DNA of 40,815 nucleotides, taken from assembly GCA_002686705.1 (NCBI GenBank), contig NYYH01000026.1:1-40815 (forward strand). The letters are read 5' to 3'. The notes under the pieces are model-generated. The model worked only from the letters and a program-made list of their open reading frames with translations, was not told the origin of the DNA and ran no database searches. Shown one piece after another: positions 26,790-34,234 of the stretch; position 1 is the stretch's first letter, and each line of letters begins with the position of its first letter. Source of the stretch: Bacteroidota bacterium (GTDB lineage Bacteria; Bacteroidota; Bacteroidia; Bacteroidales; F082). Made by a program: the position numbers and the translations under genes.

Positions 26790-27857
26790 ATGAAAACTCT
26801 TTATAGAAATCTGATCGTAATTTTAATCTTAGTATTAATATTTCCTGTAGCAGAATCAACTTTCGCTGGGAACAGAGACAGGTCTGGCCAGGCTGGAGCC
26901 ACCGAGCTATTAATAAATCCGTGGGCTAGAAGTAGCGGCTGGGCAAGTGCTAACATGTCAAGGGTTAGAGGTTTAGAGGCGATTTGGGGTAACGTAGCAG
27001 GTACTGCTTTTACACCGAAAACCCAACTAATCTTTGCAAACACCCAATGGTTAAAAGGTACTGGAACTAATATTATGTCCTTCGGCCTTTCACAACGCGT
27101 TGGTGAAGTAGGTGCACTTAGTTTGTCTGTTATGTCAATGACATTTGGAGATATAGACATACGAACAGTTGATAATCCGGATGAATCCCAGGGTACGTAT
27201 AGCCCGAGTTTAATGAACATTAGTCTGGCGTATGCGAAAGCTTTTTCAAATAGTATTTACGCCGGTATTGTACTTAAGATTATTTCTGAATCTATCTCCG
27301 ATGTATCTGCAGTTGGAGTAGCCATAGATGCAGGTATTCAATATGTTACTGGAGATAAGGAGCAAATGTCGTTTGGTATTGCCTTAAAGAATGTAGGCCC
27401 TAAAATGAAATATAGTGGCGATGGGCTATCATTACGTACTATAATAACAGGTCAGGAGACATCATTTACTGTTGATCAAAGATCTATGGCCTTCGAAATT
27501 CCAGCACAGCTAAATATTGGTGCTGCATATGATTTTCTTTTCCCAAAAGATTACAGACTTACGCTGGCTGGTAATTTTACATCAAATTCATTTAGTCAGG
27601 ATCAGTTTTCCTTGGGACTGGAGATAAGCTTGAAGGATTACGTAATGTTACGTAGCGGTTACACATACGAGAAAGGGATGTTCGATAATATTACATCTTC
27701 TGAAAATATAAATATTAACAACGGTTTAAGTGCTGGGCTCAGCGTTCAAGTTCCTCTTAAAAAAGAAAAGGGAAGCTATATTGGAATTGATTATTCTTTC
27801 CGTGAGTCACAAAGTTTCAGTGGTAATCATACAATAGGCATAATATTTAATTTCTAA
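26790..27857 (+). CDS. PorV/PorQ-family outer membrane beta-barrel protein
   Basis: A 355-residue protein. I use ATG 26790 (MKTLYRNLIV) rather than a TTG two codons earlier. The signal peptide ends near Ala 26; the mature start GATELLINPWARSSGWASANMSRVRGLEAIWGNVAG has the PorV/PorQ family pattern (small-residue-rich start, then the Asn/Pro-Ala segment), and the barrel ends in HTIGIIFNF. PorV shuttles T9SS cargo from the translocon to the attachment complex; PorQ sits in that complex. This copy is encoded with one specific cargo-like gene rather than with core T9SS genes, so a dedicated chaperone or anchor for the 1465-residue protein is inferred. Confidence 0.85.
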   Translation: MKTLYRNLIVILILVLIFPVAESTFAGNRDRSGQAGATELLINPWARSSGWASANMSRVRGLEAIWGNVAGTAFTPKTQLIFANTQWLKGTGTNIMSFGLSQRVGEVGALSLSVMSMTFGDIDIRTVDNPDESQGTYSPSLMNISLAYAKAFSNSIYAGIVLKIISESISDVSAVGVAIDAGIQYVTGDKEQMSFGIALKNVGPKMKYSGDGLSLRTIITGQETSFTVDQRSMAFEIPAQLNIGAAYDFLFPKDYRLTLAGNFTSNSFSQDQFSLGLEISLKDYVMLRSGYTYEKGMFDNITSSENININNGLSAGLSVQVPLKKEKGSYIGIDYSFRESQSFSGNHTIGIIFNF

Positions 27858-27885
27858 GAATTCATACTGCAAGAAAAATCTTTTT

Positions 27886-27893
27886 TATCTTTG
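27886..27893 (+). promoter_or_regulatory. Bacteroidetes-type -7 element upstream of greA (TATCTTTG)
   Basis: TATCTTTG followed by C matches TAnnTTTG well. Transcription would begin around 27899, so the hairpin at 27903-27932 would form the very 5' end of the greA mRNA. The -33 region has no TTG. Confidence 0.5.
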
Positions 27894-27902
27894 CAGCGTA
27901 CT

Positions 27903-27934
27903 AAAGACCCTTAATTTTGATTAAGGGTCTTTTT
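27903..27934 (+). terminator. Strong hairpin plus T run: terminator of the TonB trio and/or greA leader attenuator
   Basis: A perfect 12-bp stem (AAAGACCCTTAA with TTAAGGGTCTTT) closes the loop TTTTGA and runs into TTTTT. It lies 45 bases after the PorV-like gene, so it is placed to end that operon. It also lies just downstream of the greA -7 element, so greA transcripts starting there must pass through it. Confidence 0.8.
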
Positions 27935-27968
27935 ATCTTATTTATCATATCTAGAAAGAGGTTAATCC

Positions 27969-28442
27969 ATGTCAGAGACAAAATATTTTACAGAGGAAGG
28001 GCTTAAAAAGCTTCGTGAGGAGATTGAATACCTCTCTAATGTTGAAAGGCCTAAGATTTCGCAGCAGATCAGTGAAGCTAGAGATAAGGGAGACCTATCG
28101 GAGAATGCTGAATATGATGCTGCAAAAGAAGCACAAGGTATGCTCGAACTAAAAATATCCAAACTTCAGGAGCGTGTTCGTAATGGAAGAGTTATTGACG
28201 AATCAAAAATGGATGATAGTAAAGTTTATTTATTATCAACCGTGACTATCAGAAATATTAAAAATAATTCTACGATGAAATACACACTGGTACCTGAGGA
28301 AGAAGCAGACCTTAAACAAGGTAAGATATCAGTGGAATCTCCTATTGCAAAGGGTTTGCTAGGAAAGGAAGTTGGCAATACAGCTGAAATTAGTGTTCCT
28401 GCTGGCAAACTAAATTTCGAAATTATTGAAATTATAAGATAA
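27969..28442 (+). CDS. greA: Transcription elongation factor GreA
   Basis: A 157-residue GreA: an N-terminal antiparallel coiled coil (about 1-75) with the acidic tip DKGDLSENAEYDAAKE, whose Asp and Glu enter the RNA polymerase secondary channel, and a C-terminal FKBP-like domain (about 80-157, ending EIIEIIR) containing SPIAKGLLGKEVG. It rescues backtracked polymerase by stimulating transcript cleavage. A good ribosome binding site (AAAGAGG) lies about ten bases before the ATG. The HIT gene follows ten bases after the stop, a common greA neighbour in Bacteroidota. Confidence 0.97.
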   Translation: MSETKYFTEEGLKKLREEIEYLSNVERPKISQQISEARDKGDLSENAEYDAAKEAQGMLELKISKLQERVRNGRVIDESKMDDSKVYLLSTVTIRNIKNNSTMKYTLVPEEEADLKQGKISVESPIAKGLLGKEVGNTAEISVPAGKLNFEIIEIIR

Positions 28443-28452
28443 ATATTACTCG

Positions 28453-28854
28453 ATGGCCTCAATTTTTACTAAAATTGTCAGCGGAGAAATACCCTCTTAT
28501 TGTATAGCAGAAACTGACAAGTATTATGCTTTTTTAGATATTAATCCCTTAGCAGAAGGTCATACTCTTGTTATACCAAAACTAGAAACTGACTACATCT
28601 TAGACATTGAAGATGCTGAATTAGGGGGACTTTTTACTTTTGCAAAAAAAGTGGGCAAAGCTATTGAACAAGTAGTTGAGTGTAAAAGGATTGGGATTAC
28701 TGTTATCGGATTAGAAGTTCCTCATGCTCATGTTCATCTTATTCCTATTAACTCTCTTTATGACATGGATTTCAAACAACCTAAACTTAGTTTCAAACAT
28801 GACGAGTTTAGTGAATTAGCAAGCAAAATACAATCTGCCTTTAACACACTGTAA
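28453..28854 (+). CDS. HIT family protein (histidine-triad nucleotide hydrolase)
   Basis: A 133-residue HIT protein. The N-terminal FTKIVSGEIPSYCIAE is the family start, DINPLAEGHTLVIPK lies near 29-43, and the histidine triad HAHVHLIP is near 94-101 (central catalytic His). HIT proteins hydrolyse nucleoside phosphoramidates, AMP-lysine or similar adducts. It is co-transcribed with greA. It converges with the minus-strand amidotransferase gene 47 bases on; no clear terminator lies between them, only AT-rich inverted runs. Confidence 0.93.
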   Translation: MASIFTKIVSGEIPSYCIAETDKYYAFLDINPLAEGHTLVIPKLETDYILDIEDAELGGLFTFAKKVGKAIEQVVECKRIGITVIGLEVPHAHVHLIPINSLYDMDFKQPKLSFKHDEFSELASKIQSAFNTL

Positions 28855-28901
28855 TATTATATAGAGATCGAGGAATAAAATTAAAGGGTAATAAATAATT
28901 A

Positions 28902-30803
28902 TTAATAAGCCCTAATATTCACACCTTCAATATAATTAATGAAAGACTGGTTAACTACTTTGTTACCACCAGGTGTTGGATAATTGCCTGTAAAGTACCA
29001 ATCTCCCGTATGATTAGGTATTGCCTTATGCAGGTCTTCAATACTTTGATATATTACTTTAAGATCAGCTTTAACGCCTTTTACTTTAACAATCTCGGCA
29101 ACTTTATCTGAGATTTGCTGGGCTGTAAAAGGTTTATATATTTCTTTTACAAAATTCACTATGTCTTCTTTAGGCAAATTTTGTTGAGCTTTCGATTTAT
29201 TGTAAACATCGTTTATTATATGATCCTGTTTTGTCTCTTTGATAAGAGCAATGGTAGCATTAAAAGCAACAAAGTCGCTAAGCTTGGCCATATCAATTCC
29301 GTAACAATCAGGATATCTGATTTGAGGAGCAGAAGAAGCAATAATTATCCTCTTGGGATGAAGCCTGTCTAATATTTGAATAATACTATTTTTCAATGTT
29401 GTGCCTCTGACAATTGAGTCATCCAGAACAACAAGAGAATCAACATCTTTTTTCACAATACCATAAGTAATGTCATACACATGGCCAACCAGATCATCAC
29501 GTTGAGTATCCTGTGTTATAAAAGTACGAAGTTTTGCATCCTTAACAGCTATTGATTCAACTCGCGGAGTATTGCTGAAAATAACATCAAGTCTATCACG
29601 CGACAGGGGATCTTTACTATTAAGAATTTTCTCTTTTATCCTATCTGTAGAAAACTCATGAATCTGATCCATCATACCCTGAAAAGCGACTGAGGCTGTA
29701 TTTGGAATAAATGAGAATACCGTATTCTTAAGATCGTAATCAATTTCTTCAAGGATTGCTGGAGTTAACAGCTTTCCTAAGCTTTTGCGTTCCTGATAAA
29801 TATCCTTATCAGTACCTCTGGAAAAATAAATTCTTTCAAACGAACATGACTTAACAGGTTTTTTATCGACAAATCTGCTTATTTTAACACTGGCATCTTT
29901 TTTTATTATTAACGCATGACCAGGTTTAAGTTCCTTTACTTCTTCTTCACTCAGATTAAATGCTGTTTGAATAACAGGTCGTTCTGAAGCTGCAACAATA
30001 ACTTCATCGTCAATATAGTAAAATGCAGGTCGTATTCCATTTGGATCACGCATTATAAAAGCATCTCCATGGCCTACTAAGCCTCCAATCACATAACCCC
30101 CATCCCATCTTTTTGCAGATTCGTTTAATATATTTAGAATATCAATAGAATCAATAATTTGGTTTGTAATCTCCTTTTTCTTAAAACCACTTTTTTTAAA
30201 CTGCTTGTATAACTTTTGATTTTCCTCATCTAGGAAATGTCCAATTTTTTCCAGTACGGTAATAGTATCAGATGTTTCAACAGGATATTGCCCCAATTTA
30301 ACAAGCTCATCAAATAACTCAGCAGTATTTGTCATATTAAAATTACCTGCCAATACAAGGTTTCTCGTTTTCCAGTTATTTGATCTCACAAATGGATGAA
30401 GGGTTGAGATATTGTTTTCGCCAAATGTACCATATCGCAAATGGCCTAAAAATAATTCTCCAGTAAATTCAGCATTTAATTTTAACCAATTTACATCATC
30501 AAGTCGTTGTTTATCTCCTTTTGCTACATTTTGAATAGCATCGTAAGCATCATTAAATATGTCTTTAATAGGAGTTGTAGAATTCGATCTTAAGCGACTA
30601 ATATATTTTTTACCTGGTTCGAGGTCGAGTTTTACTTCAGCTATTCCAGCACCGTCCTGCCCTCTGTTGTGTTGTTTTTGCATTAGGAGATGGAGTTTCT
30701 GTAACCCGTAAACAGAAGTTCCATACTTAGATATATAATATTCAAGAGGCTTTCGTAATCTTATTAAGGCAATGCCACATTCGTGATTTATACGGTCGCT
30801 CAT
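28902..30803 (-). CDS. Long-form amidophosphoribosyltransferase (PurF-type class II glutamine amidotransferase)
   Basis: At 633 residues this is much longer than a standard PurF (about 470-500). The nucleophile Cys9 lies in NHECGIAL, so an eight-residue propeptide must be removed. Class II amidotransferase motifs follow: NRGQDGAG (46-53), GHLRYGTFG (120-128) and the oxyanion-hole segment AGNFNMTN (152-159). The phosphoribosyltransferase domain carries the PRPP loop VVLDDSIVRGTT (458-469) and IRYPDCYGIDM. Extra sequence includes a Lys-rich helical insertion near 195-230 and about 85 C-terminal residues. Standard PurF makes phosphoribosylamine for purine synthesis. This long form is typical of Bacteroidota, and many genomes have a normal PurF too, so its exact role is open. 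Confidence 0.87.
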   Translation of the reverse strand: MSDRINHECGIALIRLRKPLEYYISKYGTSVYGLQKLHLLMQKQHNRGQDGAGIAEVKLDLEPGKKYISRLRSNSTTPIKDIFNDAYDAIQNVAKGDKQRLDDVNWLKLNAEFTGELFLGHLRYGTFGENNISTLHPFVRSNNWKTRNLVLAGNFNMTNTAELFDELVKLGQYPVETSDTITVLEKIGHFLDEENQKLYKQFKKSGFKKKEITNQIIDSIDILNILNESAKRWDGGYVIGGLVGHGDAFIMRDPNGIRPAFYYIDDEVIVAASERPVIQTAFNLSEEEVKELKPGHALIIKKDASVKISRFVDKKPVKSCSFERIYFSRGTDKDIYQERKSLGKLLTPAILEEIDYDLKNTVFSFIPNTASVAFQGMMDQIHEFSTDRIKEKILNSKDPLSRDRLDVIFSNTPRVESIAVKDAKLRTFITQDTQRDDLVGHVYDITYGIVKKDVDSLVVLDDSIVRGTTLKNSIIQILDRLHPKRIIIASSAPQIRYPDCYGIDMAKLSDFVAFNATIALIKETKQDHIINDVYNKSKAQQNLPKEDIVNFVKEIYKPFTAQQISDKVAEIVKVKGVKADLKVIYQSIEDLHKAIPNHTGDWYFTGNYPTPGGNKVVNQSFINYIEGVNIRAY

Positions 30804-30822
30804 TTGTTAAACAGAATATTTA

Positions 30823-30830
30823 TATTTTTG
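30823..30830 (+). promoter_or_regulatory. Bacteroidetes-type promoter for the GNAT-dipeptidase operon (TATTTTTG)
   Basis: TATTTTTG matches TAnnTTTG, with TTTG at 30803-30806 as a possible -33 box (16-base spacer). Transcription would start near 30836, inside the opposing -7 element at 30834-30841. Confidence 0.55.
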
Positions 30831-30833
30831 TGG

Positions 30834-30841
30834 CAAAAGTA
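30834..30841 (-). promoter_or_regulatory. Bacteroidetes-type -7 element for the long PurF-type gene (TACTTTTG)
   Basis: The minus strand reads TACTTTTG, about 30 bases before the ATG at 30803. It lies three bases from the plus-strand -7 element, so the two polymerases could not occupy the region together. Confidence 0.5.
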
Positions 30842-30849
30842 AGAAAAAG

Positions 30850-31302
30850 ATGATTCATACACGGTTATCCAATGAACATGATGCTCCTGTAATTGCAGAA
30901 TTCCAAATCGAAATGGCGAAAGAAACTGAGGATCTGGATCTTGAAAGAACTACTGTAGCTGATGGCGTTTTCTCAGTTTTTAGAGATCCTCAGAAGGGGA
31001 AATATTATGTTGCTACTGAAAAGGATGAAATCGTTGCATCTATGCTTATAACTCAGGAATGGAGTGACTGGAGGAATAGCTGGGTATATTGGTTACAATC
31101 AGTATATGTTATTCCAGAAAAAAGAGGACTTGGCATTTTCAAGCAAATGTATGAGTACATACGTAAACAGGTTGTTGAAAGTAATGAAGTTGCAGGTATA
31201 AGGCTTTACGTAGATATGAAAAACTCAGGTGCACGTAAAGTGTATACCAAACTTGGCATGAATGGCGATCATTATCAAGTTTTTGAATGGATGAAAGAAT
31301 AA
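30850..31302 (+). CDS. GNAT family N-acetyltransferase
   Basis: A 150-residue GNAT domain protein. The acetyl-CoA pyrophosphate-binding motif A is SVYVIPEKRGLGIFKQMYEY (R/Q-x-x-G-x-G form at about 97-102), and motif B is NSGARKVYTKLGM near 123-135. The substrate is not predictable. It is 18 bases upstream of a secreted C69 dipeptidase on the same strand, so the two are co-transcribed; acylation of an amino acid or peptide product is a speculative link. Confidence 0.88.
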   Translation: MIHTRLSNEHDAPVIAEFQIEMAKETEDLDLERTTVADGVFSVFRDPQKGKYYVATEKDEIVASMLITQEWSDWRNSWVYWLQSVYVIPEKRGLGIFKQMYEYIRKQVVESNEVAGIRLYVDMKNSGARKVYTKLGMNGDHYQVFEWMKE

Positions 31303-31320
31303 TTATAAATACATACTTAA

Positions 31321-32928
31321 ATGAAAAATATTGTAAAATCAATGATAGTTGTGATAATCGGTTTATTACTATCAACTACAGTAATATCACAAACAGCTGA
31401 CAAAAGCGACTGGAAAGGCGGTTATCCTGAAGGTTGCACAACAATAACAGTGGGAAAAGAAGCCAGTGCTGACGGATCGGTTTATACATCCCATACAGAT
31501 GATAGTCATCGTACACGTTCATGGATTGATATTGTTCCTGCCCAAAAGCATAATAAGGGAAAAGAAATTCCTATGTATAAGCGCGTAAAAAATGACTCGC
31601 TTGCTATGCCAGCATACGGGCATTTGGAAATAGGTAGTATCCCACAGGTAAAGCAAACCTTTGGATATATCAATACAGCTTATCCTAGCCTAAATGATAA
31701 ACAACTAGGGATTGGAGAGTCAACATTTGGTGGACGGAAAGAACTCCAAAGTGATGAAGGCATTATTGATTGTCAGAGGATTTGCCAGCTTATGTTGGAG
31801 CGCGAATCAACTGCACGGGGAGCAATAAAAACAGCAGGTATTTTGTTAGCGAAATATGGCTGGAACGATTACGGTGAAGTATTAACTATTGCTGATAAAA
31901 ATGAAGTCTGGCACCTGGAGATAGTTGGACCAGGAAAAGGAAAAATTGGAGCTGTTTGGGTTGCACAAAGAGTACCTGATAATCACATATCAGTGAATGC
32001 CAATGCAAGTACAATCAAAGAGATTGACCTTAAAGATAAAGATCATTTCATGGCATCCGATAATGTCTTTGATGTTGCCAAACAAAATGGATGGTGGAAT
32101 CCTGATGAGGAAGAGTTCCGCTTTTGTTATGCCTATGCCCCGAATAGCCGGACATCATTTGCCTCTCGTAGGCGTGAGTGGAGAGTGTTCAACCTTCTTG
32201 CACCTTCACTTAAACTTAATCCTAACGATGAGAATTATCCATTTTCGGTACAACCAGATTCATTAGTTACGCTGGAAGATATTATTAATGTATTTAAAGA
32301 TTATTATGAAGGCACGCCTTTCGATATGACTAAATCACTTACAGTTACTGACAAAGATGGCAAAACGGTTATTTCACCACTTGCAAGTCCACACATGCCT
32401 TATGATGCTAATAAACTACATAAGATTAACGGTGGATGGGGTCCTTTAGGCGAGCGTACCATAGCTAGGTGGTATACAATGTATGCAACAATTATTCAGT
32501 TAAGGAATTGGTTACCTGATGAAATAGGAGGTGTTGAATGGTTAGCTATGGATAATGTTGCAACGTCTATTTATGTTCCTATCTACGGCTGTGTAAGCGA
32601 TTTGCCTCAACCATATAAAACGCCAGGTCGTGTTAACGGTTATACTTTAAATTCAGCATGGTGGATTTTTAACAGACTTGGAACTCTTGCATCACAACGT
32701 TGGGGTGATATGCGTTATGACGTTGATTCCGTTTGGGTACCAATGCAACTAAACCTTATTAAATCTCAAAAAGCAGTTGATCAGGAAGCTCTGGAACTAT
32801 ATCATCAAAATAAGAAAGACGCCATCGAATTTCTGAATTCCTATTCAAATGAACAAGGAGAAAAAGTAATGAAAGAAGCTATTAAGTTAGGTGATTTCCT
32901 TTGGACGAAATATGATGAGAAGTTTTAG
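31321..32928 (+). CDS. Secreted C69 family dipeptidase
   Basis: A 535-residue exported peptidase of the C69 (PepD, Ntn-hydrolase) family. A signal peptide (about 1-24) and a short propeptide precede Cys39 in GCTTITVGKEASADGS, which becomes the N-terminal nucleophile after autoprocessing. Family blocks follow: SHTDDSHRTR, GHLEIGSIPQVKQTFGYINTAYPSLNDKQLGIGEST, and EVWHLEIVGPGKGKIGAVWVAQRVPDNHISVNAN. It is expected to act in the periplasm or at the surface on dipeptides, for nutrition or peptidoglycan turnover. It is the second gene after the GNAT. An A/G-rich imperfect hairpin lies just past the stop. Confidence 0.93.
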   Translation: MKNIVKSMIVVIIGLLLSTTVISQTADKSDWKGGYPEGCTTITVGKEASADGSVYTSHTDDSHRTRSWIDIVPAQKHNKGKEIPMYKRVKNDSLAMPAYGHLEIGSIPQVKQTFGYINTAYPSLNDKQLGIGESTFGGRKELQSDEGIIDCQRICQLMLERESTARGAIKTAGILLAKYGWNDYGEVLTIADKNEVWHLEIVGPGKGKIGAVWVAQRVPDNHISVNANASTIKEIDLKDKDHFMASDNVFDVAKQNGWWNPDEEEFRFCYAYAPNSRTSFASRRREWRVFNLLAPSLKLNPNDENYPFSVQPDSLVTLEDIINVFKDYYEGTPFDMTKSLTVTDKDGKTVISPLASPHMPYDANKLHKINGGWGPLGERTIARWYTMYATIIQLRNWLPDEIGGVEWLAMDNVATSIYVPIYGCVSDLPQPYKTPGRVNGYTLNSAWWIFNRLGTLASQRWGDMRYDVDSVWVPMQLNLIKSQKAVDQEALELYHQNKKDAIEFLNSYSNEQGEKVMKEAIKLGDFLWTKYDEKF

Positions 32929-32935
32929 GTGAGAG

Positions 32936-33001
32936 TGAAGTCGGAAGCCGGGAGACAGAAGATATATCCTTCCAAATTTCGCCTTCTGATGTCAAACTTC
33001 A
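32936..33001. other. Purine-rich imperfect inverted repeat between convergent genes
   Basis: TGAAGT (32936-32941) pairs with ACTTCA (32996-33001), and CAGAAG (32956-32961) with CTTCTG (32983-32988), giving an interrupted hairpin. The left arm, gaagtcggaagccgggagacag, has the GAAGNCGG-type repetition I have seen in Bacteroidota intergenic repeats. It could end transcripts from both sides or be a repeat remnant; the last bases overlap the start region of the next gene's stop. Confidence 0.3.
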
Positions 33002-34078
33002 TTAGCTATTATCAAGTTGTGATTTATTATGCTCAACAATAACCTGAGCTTCTTTTTCGGTTCCAAGCATAATTGCAATCCATTTAGTCGATTCCTTTTG
33101 TTCAAGTATGATCTTTACAACCATAGTCAATGGCACTGACAGAAACATCCCTATAGTACCAAATACAAAACCCCAAAAAATCAAGGAGATAAAAACTACC
33201 AGTGTTGAAAGACCTAATCCTTTGCCCATAATCTGTGGTTGGATTATGCTACCAATTGTCATATTTATAGCAACATAAGAACCAAGTGTCCATAATGCTG
33301 CTCCTCCTCCTATCTGGATAAGAGCAAATATTATTGCAGGAATACTTGCTATAATCGATCCGATATTTGGAATAAAATTTAAAACAAAAGCTAATAACGC
33401 CCACAATATGGCATATTTAACTCCTATAATAGTCAGAGCAATCCAAACTAATACACCAGTTAACAGACTCATAATAGTCATTAGGCCCAAATATTGACGG
33501 ATACTTTTGTCAATCCTTTTAAAATAACTTACCGAACCAACTGAGGTTTTTATAATTGCGTTTACTTTTACTGAGAAACTATTAAGCTCAAGTAACATAA
33601 ATATAATAATAAAGAGTATCAGGATCATATTGCCCATTATACTGCCAAGCGCACTAAGAAAACCTGCAGTGAAGTTCATTATCTTACTTGGGTTTATCAT
33701 ATTTTCCATTTTATCAATCGAAATTTCAAAACCCATACTGTGTAATGTGTTAAACAGACCAGTGGTTAATTCACTTAACCGAGCTTCATATAGCGGAACA
33801 TCTTTAGAGAATTGTGACACAGATCGGCCAATTAGCTCTGCCATACCAAAAAAGAAAAGAAGTATAACAAGCAATATAATTAATACAGCTATACCATTGG
33901 GCACTCTCCTTTTTTCTAACCATCTTATCGGTTGAGCACATACAATTGTGATAAAAAGTGCTAATAATATAGGTGTGATAATTGACGAAGCATACATTGC
34001 TATACCAATAATTATAAGATATGCTGCCAAAGTCAATGCAGAAGAGTTAGAATGTGATTGAATACCTGAATTAGTCAT
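33002..34078 (-). CDS. AI-2E family transporter (PerM/YdiK-like membrane protein)
   Basis: A 358-residue integral membrane protein with about seven to eight helices. Family blocks include PIRWLEKRRVPNGIAVLI near 50-67, the loop with KDVPLYEARLSEL, and the conserved C-terminal block VLNFIPNIGSIIASIPAIIFALI near 235-257, then PQIMGKGLGLSTLVVFISLIFWGFVFGTIGMFLSVPLTMVVKI. Members of this family export AI-2 or act in ion/H+ exchange or stress tolerance; the substrate here is unknown. It has a hydrophilic C-terminal tail (QVIVEHNKSQLDNS). It is transcribed singly. Confidence 0.92.
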   Translation of the reverse strand: MTNSGIQSHSNSSALTLAAYLIIIGIAMYASSIITPILLALFITIVCAQPIRWLEKRRVPNGIAVLIILLVILLFFFGMAELIGRSVSQFSKDVPLYEARLSELTTGLFNTLHSMGFEISIDKMENMINPSKIMNFTAGFLSALGSIMGNMILILFIIIFMLLELNSFSVKVNAIIKTSVGSVSYFKRIDKSIRQYLGLMTIMSLLTGVLVWIALTIIGVKYAILWALLAFVLNFIPNIGSIIASIPAIIFALIQIGGGAALWTLGSYVAINMTIGSIIQPQIMGKGLGLSTLVVFISLIFWGFVFGTIGMFLSVPLTMVVKIILEQKESTKWIAIMLGTEKEAQVIVEHNKSQLDNS

Positions 34079-34160
34079 ATTACTGGGTTTTTGGTGTTAT
34101 CAGTTTGTAATTATGTCCTAGTTGGCAAAATCAAAAACAAGCAACACGTTAGTGATCAAA

Positions 34161-34168
34161 CAAATATA
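34161..34168 (-). promoter_or_regulatory. Candidate -7 element for the AI-2E family gene (TATATTTG)
   Basis: The minus strand reads TATATTTG about 83 bases before the ATG at 34078, in the 156-base gap after metG. No -33 box is seen. Confidence 0.35.
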
Positions 34169-34234
34169 AAACTTTGTATACTATTAGTCAAACTTTATAT
34201 TGGGATAACTTTAGTTTACTCTAAAATTTACTGA

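Noticed and set aside
26801..27220. 139-codon minus-strand open frame over the PorV-like gene
   Set aside because: It is antisense to the signal peptide and start of a recognised family; no start signal or homology.
30600..30640. GGTTCGAGGTCGAG as a tRNA T-arm
   Set aside because: It lies within the coding sequence of the amidotransferase and no cloverleaf can be drawn around it.
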